A stretch of 64,000 nt of DNA from the NCBI RefSeq assembly GCF_032854445.1, contig NC_088303.1:23413265-23477264 (forward strand). Reading direction: 5' to 3'. The notes under the pieces were generated by a model that saw only the letters and a program-made list of their open reading frames with translations, was not told the DNA's origin and did no database searches. The DNA is from Liolophura sinensis (taxonomy: Eukaryota > Mollusca > Polyplacophora > Chitonida > Chitonidae). Both the position numbers and the translations under genes were made by a program. This document shows positions 21,479-32,432 of this stretch, in pieces; the stretch's first letter is position 1, and every line of letters begins with the position of its first letter.

Positions 21479-23042
21479 GAGACTTGAGAAGTTCGCCACA
21501 GATTACCATTTGCGTAATAATTCTACAAATCAAGATGTAATGAATATATTTGTACCATAGAATTTGGCATTTTCTACTAGTAAATGTGTTCAGAATGGAT
21601 TTTGATCATATTTATATATTTAGTATGTTTATAAATTCATCATAATTACTGTTAAATGATTATGTTTGGATATAAATAACAAATTTACATTTAAATGTAT
21701 TAGACATGCATCACATCTTATTTAAATCACTATTATACAAAGACGATATTTACCAAGAGTTAATCCCAAATGAGCACCATCCAAATATATTTTCGCATTC
21801 ATATTTCTTTTGAAAGAAAAAACATTTTTTAAAATACATATATCATATTTACAAAGATATATATCCTTTTTTCACGCTCTTTCATCTGATTTTTGCACCA
21901 CTTTTTATGTTTTGTTATGCTCTATTTACGAAATTCCCAAGCATACAAGTATGCATACGCTTCTAGACATTAACTAAATCAGTGATTTATTAACTGATGT
22001 CTCCATGAAACAGTTGCATTTCAAGCCAGATGACATATTGAGTATTAGTGTTCACCCATATAGATCACCCATTTACTAAGCACATGTCAGAAATAGCCAC
22101 AGGCACACTACGCATTCTCTGACAAATGGCCGACTGATATCTTCAAAGCATACCTCGATAAAACACGTTTCAACTTCTTTGATCAATCATAGACTGATTA
22201 TTCAATTCCAGTGTATTTGATTCTGTCCGTGAACCGAATCCAATTCCTTTGATTAGACAATAAGGCTTTAGATCTAGGGTGGTTTTTATTTTCACGAAGA
22301 CTAACAAGCGTGCAGTTTTTCTATATGGATGGCCATGGCATATTTTGAACACCAAAAAAATCACGTAATTAAACCATCGAGGTTTCATTCTCTCTTTGTT
22401 AACAGGGTGGTATCCAATAATCACATTTGGATAATCTATCTTCCTGATTGTAGAAATGAAAAATGTATTTTGACCCATGAAAGATTGGACCTTTTCGCAT
22501 TCCCAGCTTATTAACCATTGGATACAGCTAACATATCTCTTATTCTTATCTCCATGATGTTAGGGTACCACTGTCGGAGAGAAACGTATATTCACGAGTT
22601 GATTACAAGCCATGTAACAAATGACAACAAATAAGTAGCGGTTGTGAAATGACGGTCGCATATATTCTTTCGACATAAAATGTTTTTGTACATTTCTTAA
22701 AATACCTACAAGAGTGATAAATAGCAATGGTTAGATTGCCAATTTATTACAAAGGGCTTTGTGTTCTCTGAAGGTATTTTACGTACGTTCAATCGACACC
22801 GTAGGAGATTAAATACGTTATGAGACCTCAGACGAATTGAAGGATAATTAAAAGAAAGCTGCTAAACTAATTATACTAAACCGATTTTGGCCTTAACAGA
22901 GTTATGTTAAAACTTAAATTGCAATCTTGTAGCAAACCATGGTTGTTTGGTCCAGGTATACATTGTTTGCACAGATAAAAAAACTGCCGTCCTATAGAGG
23001 AAGTGGCTTGAAGGCAGGTGTAAACTACCTATAAAGGAGTAG
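21479..23042. other. Unassigned, very AT-rich in its first 400 bp
   Basis: No gene or repeat family recognised. Confidence 0.45.
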
Positions 23043-23105
23043 CAATCATCTATTTGTTGGTTGGTTGGCGGTTGGTTGTTGGTAGGTTGGTGGTTGGTTG
23101 AAGTG
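23043..23105 (+). repeat. GGTT-type microsatellite
   Basis: Imperfect run of TTGGTTGG, GGCGG and GGTAGG motifs. Confidence 0.75.
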
Positions 23106-24159
23106 ACTGGTGTTTGCATTCAGCTGAATGATGTGTTCCACAAGCAATCACGGGAATTGATGAAACACTAACAGTGCATGGGAAATGTGAGCAGTAAATC
23201 AGACCACGTCACTCGCAAATTCTCGTTTACTGTTTATGCTCCAGTCTTACAGATCTCGCGTGATAATGCATGAAATCATGACCATTAAACCTGTTAGTGG
23301 ACATTTTATATCAGAAACAACAACACTGTGGTTAAATGATCTATTTATTGTATGCTGTGAACTGTAAGAGGTTGATGTATATAAATAAGGGAATCGACAC
23401 CGCCTTCGCCGTATACATGGGCACCTGTAAGTTGGACGCTTCGATCGATATCGTGTAACTTCAGCAAAGACCAGTTATGTCCTAAACTCGGAGGAGAGGC
23501 AATTGTCCCAAATGGTGACGCTTACCCGAGGAACTGTTTCCATTCCACTTGGCTTGTTCTAACTGGAAGGTCGTTTTCTCTGATGGCTTTGGGAATTACT
23601 CCTGAGGCAGCGGCCAATTAACTCTCTTTTGAAGTGTATTGCGCCAGAAGGCAGGTAAACAATAACCTGTATTGACCTTCTTTGACAGCCGCTATCGAGT
23701 TTAGCTTACGTAACGGGCTGCTCAGAGCCATGTCAACAGTAGCACAATAGAACTGAATATGGAGTGTGTTTGTGGGGATGTAAACTGTTGTGTGCGGCGG
23801 TTATTAAAGCTAGAGGGTGGGTGTCACCCTGTTATTTGTTTTCCATGATTGTGATATTTGGTTTTTTAGCGTCGGTTTGATGATATGTATTTTTCAGGTT
23901 ATGGGTACGAAACTGGCACCATTTGTCGATTGTTTTACGAAGTAACGCTAACTCATATTCCAATAAAGAAAACCAATCAAGAAATTATCGGTTAATCATC
24001 ATGAAGCACTTATCCCTTATAAATCAGAAAGATGAGGACCTGGCTGTAATTTCAAAGACTAACTAGCTGTCATTTGTTAGTTATACTACCTGTCTCTGTT
24101 CAAGTATTACACCGTAGGTCTATAACCATTTGATATTTGTTCTTTTGGTCATAGGAGGG
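23106..24159. other. Unassigned sequence
   Basis: Nothing recognised. Confidence 0.45.
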
Positions 24160-24216
24160 CTTGGTTTCCTTTTACCATAATGCTGGCCGACGTCGTTTAA
24201 GTGAAATATTCTAGTG
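24160..24216 (+). mobile_element. SINE tail scrap
   Basis: TTTACCATAATGCTGGCCGA, then GTCGTTTAAGTGAAATATTC. Confidence 0.65.
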
Positions 24217-25337
24217 GAATATCTTTCATTTGACACACACATCATTTTTTACTTTTATATAAGCCTACACTTTAATGGAGAATGTAAGCAGATTCAGATT
24301 TGTGATTTTTTTTTTACCGTTCCATAATTCATTTGGGAGGTAAGGGATTATGACTTGTACTTCAGATACCTGAGCTAAACAGAAAGGATATACGTTTATT
24401 TATGAAAGGTTTTCAGTGAGGGTTTGAGCACAAAGGCCGACATTAATTTGGTAATTGTGCAAGATATGGGAAAACGGAAAAAGAGTCCAATATTCTCTAA
24501 ATAGTAAGTACTTTGTAATTGTTGTATTTTAATTTTACCTCCATTAGAAGTTATTATACTGTAAACTATTACTCCATAAATCCCCTTTACTTTTTTTTTT
24601 TAAATTTACAGTGTTCAGTTCTCTTGCAAAAAATATGGACAAAGTGGATGTTCAGAGTCACATACCTGTGTATGATTCCGCTAATCTCGGGGCCAGATGT
24701 ATATACAAGGCGTGAAAGAATATCGCCACGTTGGATATAGAAACAGTTACAACGACAACGCAAGTGAGATACTTGTTTAGAATCACCACTTTCATATCTC
24801 AGAGAGTAGCGGCATTTTCACAAGTAGCATATCATTTATTCAATGATCTCAAACAAGAAATTCTCTGTGATTGTTTGGGATGAACTTGCATATCTTTCTG
24901 AGAAAATTTATTATCAACTATTCACCTAATCTTTCTTCATCTTTGGAAATCACAGTTTTTGGATTTCTCGCAAACGAAAATATATGGGTATGGATGATAA
25001 GTATTTTATGGATTGGTGACAATGAACTTGTTGGAATCGACCTGGATGCTTAAAATACGTCTAACATAGTTAGTTATATGAAAAATGATGTCAGGTGCCA
25101 AGAATCGGGCCTGTCTCTTAAAGCCTAAAACCTGAGAACCACGTTGTACAAAAGTGATTTTATTTTCGGCTTACGGGATAGTTAGCGGATTCCATGGTGG
25201 CGCTGTAGATGTTGAACCGACCCCGATAGCACAGTTGAGAGAGGTCTGCTTCGGGAGCGGTAGGTAAAGGGTCAAGCCTGGGTCCAGTCACACCTAAGAC
25301 CTTAAAGAGGAAATTGGAAATTCCTCGCTTGGCGTTA
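24217..25337. other. Unassigned sequence left of the Polinton
   Basis: Nothing recognised. Confidence 0.45.
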
Positions 25338-25446
25338 GTAGTATAGAAGGGGCAATCGATGTTATACAGGGGAGGAGCAGTTAGGGAGGAGCAGATGAGA
25401 GTGTGTCGTTGAGTCCGCGCTCAGAGCGTGATGTCACACGCGCGAG
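25338..25446 (+). repeat. Polinton left terminal inverted repeat
   Basis: Pairs with 30896-31017 inverted. The shared blocks are TAGAAGGGGCAATCGATGT, GAGGAGCAGTT, GTCGTTGAGTC and GTCACACGCGCGAG. The right copy carries a small insertion. Confidence 0.85.
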
Positions 25447-25975
25447 GCACACAAAGAGCTGAATTTTGTTAACGTCCGCGCTGCGCAACCCATGAGCGAG
25501 GAGCATGATGCGGATCAATGAGCGACAGGGCAGCGAAAACGTCGGCATGTTAACTTGGGTTGAGCAGCTCCTTCAGCTCCATTTGGCGCCAAAACTGACC
25601 AACGGGTGACCTACATTCGCGCCAAACTGACCAATGGGTGACCGTGGTTTTGGCGCCAAGACTGGCCCATGGGTGCCGCGCGGATTTGGCGCCTGAATAT
25701 TGTTGACGCCCACCCTGGCGGGATAAAATGCATCACGGAACACTGAGCGATTCAGGTGTGTCGTTGAGTCCGCGCTCAGAGCAAGGCATGTGACGGACCA
25801 ATGAGTGCAGCTCCTTCAGTTCCTTAGCGCCCAAACGGACCCATGGGTGACATCGCGGTCTTGTGGCGCGGGACGTCATGCGGGAGTCACGTTCAGAGCT
25901 GAATTTCTTTGACGTCCGCGATCCGCAACCCATGAGCAAGGAGCGCGATGGACCCATGAGCTAACGTACTAATGG
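25398..25975 (+). repeat. Polinton subterminal duplicated block
   Basis: GTCGTTGAGTCCGCGCTCAG occurs at about 25405 and again at about 25759. GACGTCCGCG or AACGTCCGCG followed by GCAACCCATGAGC recurs at about 25470 and 25912. TTGGCGCC motifs with an 'ACGGGTGACC' or 'ATGGGTGACC' neighbour recur several times. No coding content recognised. Confidence 0.6.
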
Positions 25976-26127
25976 GTGACCACGTGGTCTTGGCGCCTGA
26001 AGATCATTGATGTTCACACTGACGGGACAAACAGAAAGTTGAGAGTGAGAGAGGAATATGTCACTATAGGACGGCTTGACAAGTACATCTCTCGTCAAAA
26101 CCCATCATGGCATACTGAGGATGAGAA

Positions 26128-26152
26128 GGAGGGGGAGGGGGAGGAGGAGGAG

Positions 26153-26184
<32 letters not shown>

Positions 26185-26206
26185 GGAGGAGGAGGAGGAG
26201 GAGGAG
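26128..26206 (+). repeat. (GGA)n/(GAA) microsatellite
   Basis: Nearly pure GAG/GAA triplets. They give spurious Glu-rich, Arg-rich and Pro/Ser-rich open frames in different phases. Confidence 0.9.
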
Positions 26207-26439
26207 AGGCTTCGGCGAAGGGGGAGTTTACTTGCCAAACATGCTCCAGACGGAGCAATTGCCTGAGGCACGAGCAAAGGGAGGATCGGTGTGGGGGGGG
26301 GGGGGGGTGAATTTACTTGCAGCACGTGTGCCAGGCACTTTTCTAGGCGGGACAACTGGCTGCGGCATGAGCGGACGTGCCACGCGGAGGAGAGAGGAGC
26401 GAGGTTGACGTGCCCGACCTGCGCCCGGACGTTTCCCCG

Positions 26440-28179
26440 ACAGACACAATAACCACATAGCCCTCAGCACACCGCAGCTGAAATTTCTGGACATTCGAAA
26501 TTACCTGGTTCCTAATTACAATTACGACCAGTGGGTGAAAGCCATCGACTGACGCGTTACCAAAGGCAAGTTTTCTTACAGCTACAAACTCCCTCGCCCG
26601 GCAGGAGGAAACGGCAAACCCCCAACCCTGCCACGCTTTCGATAACGATCTCTCCCACCAGCCGTGCACGGGTGCCGAGTACAAGATCCTGCAGGAGACG
26701 AAAAGGAAGCACGGCATGGGTACCGTAAAAGTCTTGCTGAGGTGGTACAAAAACCTGGACGTGATCCCCGTCATAGAGGCGGCGGAGAAGATAGTTGTGT
26801 TGTACCAAACCATGCACGTCGACGTCTTCAAAGACTGTATTAGCATACCAGGGCTCACCCTCCGCTACTTGTTTCACGATTTGCACTCCGTGTTCACGCT
26901 CATCGGTGAGAAAGACCGATCGTGGGCGGGCCGACGGAGAGGTCAGTGGATCTTCCAGTTCCACGGTTGCTATTACCACTATTATGGCTGTCACCTGAAT
27001 CACCCACGCCGGGATGAGCTGCGCTACAACGACCGTCGAGGGTTGAAACCTCAAGACTTGCGCCGGGAAGTGGACAACAACGAAGTGTACGCCCAGTCCC
27101 AGGGGTACGAGCTAAAATCCATATGGGATTGCGAGTTTCTTCTCCTGTGGAAAACGAACCCGGCCTTGCACGCCTTCCTGCAGCAGTACGTCTTACCCCC
27201 GTCACAGCGACAGCCCAAGACACAGGGTCAGCTGGAGGGGGCTGTCGTACAAGGCCTGTTGTTTGGCTTCGTCAAATGCGACATCCTCGTGCCTGACCAC
27301 CTGATATCAGACTTTACGGAATGTCCACGCATATTTAAAAACACCGATGTGAGCAGGGAGGACATAGGCCCCACCATGACGGAGTGAATGACATCATGCC
27401 CGGTTGCAGGCGAATGCTGATCGGAAGTATGTTCGGCACGGAAATTCTGCTGGCCACCCCGTTACTGCAATGGTACCTCGCTCACGGGTCGGTAGTGACC
27501 CGCGTCTACCAAGTGATGGAGTACACGCCCGAGCGAGCCTTCCAAACATTTGCGGACGCCCGTCACCCGAGCCCGGCGAGAGGGGAACGCCGACCCTTCC
27601 AAGGCTCTCATCGGGGAAACGATTAAGTTGTTGGGAAATTCCGGCTATGGCAAAACCGTGACAAACCAAGAACGGCATGTGGATGTGAAAATCAGTGACC
27701 CGACGAAGACGCACAAGTTAACGGTGCCGAAATGTCGACCAAATCGATGACGACACCTTCGATGTGGTGGGCAGCAAGAGGACCATTCCTTACAACCTAC
27801 CATTGCAAATGGGATGAATGGTGTAAGTCTGACTGGCAGTACTGCGAGATGGACACGGACTCCGCCCACATGGCCTGGTGTGACCGAGACTGGGAATCAT
27901 TGGTTAAACCTGTGACATACTATTGCTAAGGCGGGGAGTCGAACAATAAAGACAAGCTCTTCTGCACAGACGTTAGCGCTCGGGGGGTGGGGGGTGGAGA
28001 AGGACGTTTACTTCTCTGTGTTGCGCAACCACCAAAGCACCAGTGCTGTGAACCGAGGTATGCGTATGCGGTGAAATAGCATGCATTCGTAGACACACCA
28101 CAAAGACGCTTTCACTTATTTTTACGAGAGGCGCAAAGTACTGTCGGACGGTGTGAGCAACACCTACCTGGATATTTGA
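26440..28179 (+). pseudogene. Polinton protein-primed type B DNA polymerase relic
   Basis: Remnant of the element's own replicative polymerase (DNA_pol_B_2 type). In order: LKFLDIRNYLVPNYNYDQW near 26479, then a stop. The best frame, 26716-27387, has DVFKDCISIPGLTLRYLF, FHGCYYHYYGCHL, LFGFVKCDILVPDHL and FKNTDVSREDIGP. Then come RRMLIGSMFGTEILLATPLL (27410-27470), KLLGNSGYGKTV (about 27626-27660) in another frame, and the catalytic YCEMDTDS block (27838-27866). The C-terminus KVLSDGVSNTYLDI ends at a stop at 28177. A segment between the exonuclease-side motifs and FHGCY, which should carry the first polymerase Asp motif, is missing. The N-terminal part is absent too. Family enzymes are around 1,000 residues or more; at most about 580 codons remain, in at least four frames. 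Non-functional. Confidence 0.85.
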
Positions 28180-28229
28180 CCTGACGATCCCCAGCGGTTA
28201 TATACCATGCCCTTCTAATGTGTTGCCGT

Positions 28230-28285
28230 GAAGGTCAATAAACCACTGTATGCGAGTGTCATTTTCTCTTTATTCATTTTTATTT
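28230..28285. terminator. Convergent poly(A) signals between POL and PRO
   Basis: CAATAAACC on the plus strand about 55 nt after the polymerase stop, and AATAAA-like sequence on the minus strand about 60 nt beyond the protease stop. This fits two tail-to-tail genes. Confidence 0.45.
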
Positions 28286-28339
28286 TATAACATGTCGAAC
28301 AGAGAAAAAAAAACAGAAAAAAAAATGGAAAGAACGTTA

Positions 28340-28731
28340 TTACAGCCCCCTGACTGGTGGAGTGATAAAAAACGGGGGCTGGACCCCAAACTGGTGATCC
28401 ACCCAATCGAACAGCATTAAGTCGTTATTGTATGTCGCGCAGGATGTGTCCAACGTATGTGCAATATCGTCCATGGGACGACCTCGAGTCCGCTGGGTTA
28501 AGTAATACATGCAATATTGTCCACACACGGCCTTGTCCAGATTCTGCAGCCGCCGATCATTCCACGTCCAGTGGTGTGTCCTCCGGTTGAGACAAGCGAT
28601 GATATCGTTGTGGAGGGGTAGGAGTCCGTACGAATCAAAGTACTCTTCCCGGAGATTGGGTGGGTCTGAGCACATGTCTATGATGACGGCTGCCCAATGC
28701 TGTCCGGGGCGGAGTCACGTGTCTGTGTTGA
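28340..28731 (-). pseudogene. Polinton adenain-like cysteine protease, C-terminal part
   Basis: Ulp1/adenain-type protease that would mature the capsid protein. The catalytic His lies in PGQHWAAVIID. An acidic residue follows in YFDSYG, a HHWTWNDRRLQ block comes next, and the nucleophile is in AVCGQYCMYYL, with the oxyanion Gln a few residues before. The C-terminus is FITPPV near 28350. Read outward, the frame meets a stop just before the His block, and the protein similarity resumes at NTDT, exactly where the inserted RT element begins (28731). The N-terminal part lies on the far side of that insertion at 30177-30301. Confidence 0.82.
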
Positions 28732-30176
28732 TATAAGCGTCATGTCCGACATTCGTATATCATTCGTAGCCCGTAAAGGGCGTTCCAAGTCGATAATCGC
28801 AAGATCCATCTCCAAAACAACGTTTAACACTAACTCCCAAAGACAAAGGTATGTAAGAAATTATACAAATAGGAAAAAAAGCCGGTAACACACAAGAGAG
28901 AAGCGGTCATCAGTTTTCAATGATGCCGGGCAGACAGTGGATATTCCAGGCTTGAATTCCATATCAATGTTTAAATTCGTAGTCCATGAATGAGTTCCAG
29001 GTCAAAAAACAATTCAACAAGGTATCTCAGTCGCGCTTTGATTGCAACTGCTCATAAAGGCATCATGCATATGTAATGAGCATGGCTGCCGTTACAGTCT
29101 ATAGCCTCAGGCTAAGCGGTATTAGATACAATGCGAAAATGACGACCGGTACAGACCTTAACGGAACAGATTGTGATTCAAGGGTAACGGACGATTATGG
29201 CCTTTCCCGTTCATATGTAAGGATCTTATACTACAAGAGGCGACATCTATGATGTTACACATGACATGCTGTTCTGTATAAAAGCTGGTCTGTATAAAAG
29301 CTGCCACACACTCGGCAATCAGCGCCATCTATGTTGTTAAATACCATGTACGCGATAGATAGGTACATAAGAATAACAGCGCCATCTATGTGGTTGATCA
29401 CAATGCAGGTCGCCAGAGATTCTGAAAGCTCTGTCCATACCTGCCAACGAGAGTGTTATACTCATTGTAAAATTTGAGAATTTTAGAATGAAGGCGCTTG
29501 ATGGAGTATCCTTGACAAACTAGTTTTTGAACTAACAACTTGTGACCCAGATTAAAGTCATCACAATTTAAGTCAAATGAGGATAATTTACAATATCAAA
29601 ATTGAAATTATCCCTTTTCTCGTAAAGGCGGCATAAAAGGGAACCTTGTTCGTCTTTGTACAGATATAGATGCAAATAAGATGTACCATCCGGACTATCT
29701 GTTGTCTCCTTTAAATTCAATGAAGGCGGATAGATTTCCTTCACCGCTTCAGCAATATGGGGGTTATTTAACGCCAGTAGATCATCAATATTCCACTTGG
29801 TAAATGAAAAGGATCGAGCTTTAAAGATATTACTCTTAAGTAATTTCTACATATAGTCGTATTCATATGAAAACAGGTATAGGTCTGCCAAAAGAGGCGC
29901 ACAATTGGTACGCATTGGAATAGCTATGCACTTTTGGTAAACGGTATCCCCGAATTTCACATAGATGTTATTAATGAAAAATTCAAGTAATTCAATAAAT
30001 AATGTAACATCCTTTGATTGGTAACCTTTATGAATAGTAGAACTAAATAAAGCCTTATTGCTTCTGACGTTAATGTAACGGTGACCTGTTTTAGTAAATA
30101 CCGAGACAATTATTGACGATATTCTTTCAATAAGATCTTTGTGAGGAATTGTAGTATAGAGAGTAGAGAAATCCCA
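28732..30176 (-). mobile_element. Penelope-type RT element (copy b), 5'-truncated, inside PRO
   Basis: Best RT copy in the window, read right to left. Motif A is WDFSTLYTTIPH at the very 5' edge, motif B is IPMRTNCAPLLADLYL (Arg where Gly is usual) near 29915, and motif C is NIDDLLALNN near 29785 (Asn for Tyr). Then come SPDGTSYLHLYLYKDE, KRDNFNFDIVNYP and decayed C-terminus. In-frame stops occur, for example after DYM. The 3' part (29005-28732) is about 95% like 32937-33192. STLYT.IP plus MGTNCAPLLADL style suggests a Penelope-like RT; a diverged non-LTR class is the alternative. The flanks ATCCACA and ATCAACACA look like a worn target-site duplication. Confidence 0.8.
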
Positions 30177-30301
30177 TGTGGATGACGCAGGCCCAGGGTG
30201 TGATGGTCACTTGGTGAGGTGGTCTCGAGCGTGGACATCCCCAGTACGACGCGGGTAAACACGTCCGCCTGTAACGCACATCGCAATTGCACCGTGTCCA
30301 T
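30177..30301 (-). pseudogene. Polinton adenain-like cysteine protease, N-terminal part
   Basis: Starts with ATG at 30301, 13 nt after the capsid stop, as MDTVQLRCALQADVFTRVV. A frameshift follows. In the next frame comes TPWACVIH, the strand preceding the NTD...PG.HW block of this protease family. At 30176 the sequence switches to an inserted RT element. Joining this part to the remainder at 28731 restores collinearity with the family, so one gene was split. Confidence rests on order and motif style. Confidence 0.72.
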
Positions 30302-30314
30302 GTTGTTTTGTTTT

Positions 30315-30895
30315 TCAACTGGCGAAGTCACAGAGCACGTTTCGGCTTTTGTCTATTTCTATGATATTGTTGAATTTGGCGTAGCACACCACGTTAACGG
30401 TTTCCGGCAGTGGCCTCCAGGCGCAAATCGCCTTTCTGGACCACGTTCAGTTGGTGATCGTCGTGGAGGTTGGGGGTCAAGTCGAAACAAAACAGCGTCT
30501 TGCCTTTGGGGATCGTGGTGCAAGGATGGAGTTCCCCTCGTCGGGGGAAGACTTTTCTCGTGCTGGTAAAGAGGTTCATGTACGTTCTGACGAAATACCC
30601 GGCCTTGAAGTCGGGTGTAAGGGGCTTGGCAGGAATTTGACGCCCGCCGACATGCAAGGCGACGAAGTTTGTGTGCAAGTGCTGGAAATGGAACGGGTTT
30701 TTAGCGTAGCTCACGTCAAAAGCCGTGTTGCTCACACATCCCACCACTAAACGTGTTGGCAAGCTGCCAAGAAATAGGTTTTGTTCGTTGATGAGGATGT
30801 GGCATTTGGGCATGGAGAAATACTTGCTCAGCACGCGGCGGATAGCGTACTTGGCAGGGGCTTTGGCCAAAGCTTTCATTGGTCCGTTGGCGCGT
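30315..30895 (-). pseudogene. Polinton major capsid protein, C-terminal part, frameshifted
   Basis: C-terminal third or so of the double-jelly-roll capsid protein found in Polinton-like elements. Recognised blocks are IRRVLSKYFSMP, NLFLGSLPTRLVVGCV, YAKNPFHFQH, FDLTPNLHDD and LRLE, then after a frameshift LPETVNVV and NNIIEIDKSRNVL to a stop at 30315. The N-terminal jelly roll is absent because the right TIR starts at once. The open frame appears to begin with MHARDVTR, but that stretch is TIR sequence and is not part of the protein. The capsid gene followed by the protease in the same direction is a common Polinton order. Confidence 0.8.
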
Positions 30896-31017
30896 CTCGC
30901 GCGTGTGACGTCACGCGCATGCACCTTGCTCTGAGCGCAGACTCAACGACATACCGCCACCTGCTCCTCCCCAACTGCTCCTCACCAATACGACATCGAT
31001 TGCCCCTTCTATACTAC
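30896..31017 (-). repeat. Polinton right terminal inverted repeat
   Basis: Inverse of 25338-25446. It ends CCCCTTCTATACTAC on the plus strand, and the capsid remnant begins immediately inside it. Confidence 0.85.
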
Positions 31018-31079
31018 GTCTGGTTGACCAGTATCGGTATAATGGCTCGGGATGGGCAGATTACTTGCCTTAGGTCCCA

Positions 31080-31225
31080 ATGAAGCAGCTCAAGAAAAAG
31101 AGCGGTAATATTCCGTCCTGCAACAAGGAGGCACACTACATACACTCTAAGGATTCCTAAGTCGGCATATGACTGAAAAATTGTTAAGTACGACGTTAAA
31201 CCCAAATTACTCACTCACTCACTCA
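31080..31225 (+). mobile_element. Second SINE-like family, copy 1
   Basis: Tail GGCATATGACTGAAAAATTG, then AGTACGACGTTAAACCC, then (CACT)n. It is similar to 61015-61200 (CATATGACTGAAAAATTA, GAGTACGACGTAAAAATCC). The head is not resolved. Confidence 0.6.
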
Positions 31226-31264
31226 CTGTAGATGTTGACGACGCAGTTATCCTTTCCCAGAAGA

Positions 31265-32092
31265 ACAAAGTCCACCCAAAGCCATGTCAAGATGTACCGC
31301 AGCAAGTTCGAGTAAGGCGAGTCCAAAACATATGTCAGTAAGTTTGCGTAAGACGATGCCATGACGTACCGCAGTGAGCTCTCCCAAAATAAGGCCAAAA
31401 TGTACCTGACTTTGTAAGTTCACGTAAGGCGACGCCAGGGTGTAAAGCACTCAGGCGATGCCAAGTTGTACTGCAGCAAGTTCGCGTAAGGGAAACCAAG
31501 ATGTACCGCAGTAAAACTACGTAAGGCGACGCCATGATGCACTGCTGTAAGTTCACGTATGGCGACATTAATTTGTGCCGCTGCATGTTGACGTATGGCG
31601 ACATTAAGATGTGCCGCTGTATGTTCACGTATGGCCACATTAAGATGTGCCGCTGTATCTTAACGTATGGCCACATTAAGATGTGCCGCTGTATGTTAAC
31701 GTATGGCGACATTAAGATGTGCCGCTCTATGTTCACGCATGGCGACATTAAGATGTGCCGCTGTATGTTCACATATGACCACATAAAGATTTGCCCCTGT
31801 ATGTTCACATACGGCGACATTAAGTTGTGCCGCTGTATGTTAACGTACGGCCACATTAAGGTGTGCCGCTGTATGTTCACGTATGGCAACATTAATTTGT
31901 GCCGCTGTAAGTTCACGTATGGCCACATTAAGATGTGCCGCTTTATGTTCACATATGGCCACATTAAGATGTGCCGCTGTATGTTCACGTATGGCGACAT
32001 TAAGATGTGCCCCTGTATGTTCACGTATGGCAACATTAATTTGTGCCCCTGTATGTTCACATATGGCCACATTAAGATGTGTTCTGTAACTG
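31265..32092 (+). repeat. Minisatellite, 36-bp unit, about 22 copies
   Basis: Right part (31545-32090): regular units TTCACGTATGGCGACATTAA followed by GATGTGCCGCTGTATG. Left part (31265-31540): older, diverged relatives of the same unit (GTACCGCAGCAAGTTCGCG, GGCGACGCCA). Long frames on both strands (245 codons minus, 199 codons plus) follow from the 36-bp period and are not taken as genes. Confidence 0.9.
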
Positions 32093-32125
32093 GAGATTCG
32101 GACCAGCTGCACAGAGGTCCAGTTT

Positions 32126-32317
32126 TCAGTTAAAAAAAAAACAGCATTTTTTTCTGTTTTTTTTAGCAATACTAAATTGCGTATCTTTCTTGCGTAAGGA
32201 TCTTTTGATATTAAGATTCAGGTACTTGCTTAAGGCATACAAATCATTCTTATTTAACACATCAGAAATGTCCTGATCTGGCGCTTCCATAAACTCGTCG
32301 GGCTTAAACTCCGACAT
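32126..32317 (-). pseudogene. gag N-terminus of a second Gmr1-like LTR element
   Basis: Opens MSEFKPDEFMEAP and continues to RSLRKKDTQFS, resembling the gag start of the element at 4.84 kb. After about 52 residues it runs into A/T homopolymers and stops next to the 36-bp array. The rest of gag and pol are absent, so it is the 5' end of a truncated or decayed element. Confidence 0.68.
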
Positions 32318-32413
32318 GATGAATAAAATCTGCGGGCAAAATGTACTACAAAGTCAAAGACTAGACAAATGACACAACTTACACAAAATCCTTTCAATTC
32401 CAATTCAAATTCG

Positions 32414-32432
32414 TTTCCCGGACAAGCCGCCA
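32414..32432 (-). other. Primer-binding-site-like sequence
   Basis: Minus strand TGGCGGCTTGTCCGGGA, nearly the same as the site at 5008-5025, about 100 nt upstream of the gag Met. An LTR should lie to its right (from about 32435), but its limits are not resolved. Confidence 0.65.

Larger units (their letters stand above)
25338..31017. mobile_element. Degenerate Polinton/Maverick, 5.68 kb
   Basis: Bounded by inverted repeats that begin GTAGTATAGAAGGGGCAATC at both ends. Inside are a type B DNA polymerase relic (+), an adenain-like protease (-) and a major capsid protein C-terminus (-), with the capsid gene just upstream of the protease. Polymerase plus capsid plus protease within TIRs defines Polintons. 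Full elements are typically 15-20 kb, so most of this one, including integrase and packaging ATPase, is gone. All genes are interrupted. No 6-bp target-site duplication was found. The interior is GC-rich compared with the flanks. A 1.45-kb RT element sits inside the protease. Confidence 0.85.

Noticed and set aside
25976-26494. Glu-rich, Arg-rich, Ser-rich and Pro-rich open frames
   Set aside because: They come from a GGA/GAA microsatellite read in different phases within the Polinton.
25338-31017. A live virus or a functional element
   Set aside because: Polymerase, protease and capsid relics all carry frameshifts, stops or deletions; this is an old genomic copy.
31335-32133. 245-codon minus and 199-codon plus open frames
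   Set aside because: Both are products of the 36-bp array. Arrays with periods of 40, 43, 52 and 67 bp in the same window give no such frames, so openness follows arithmetic, not selection.
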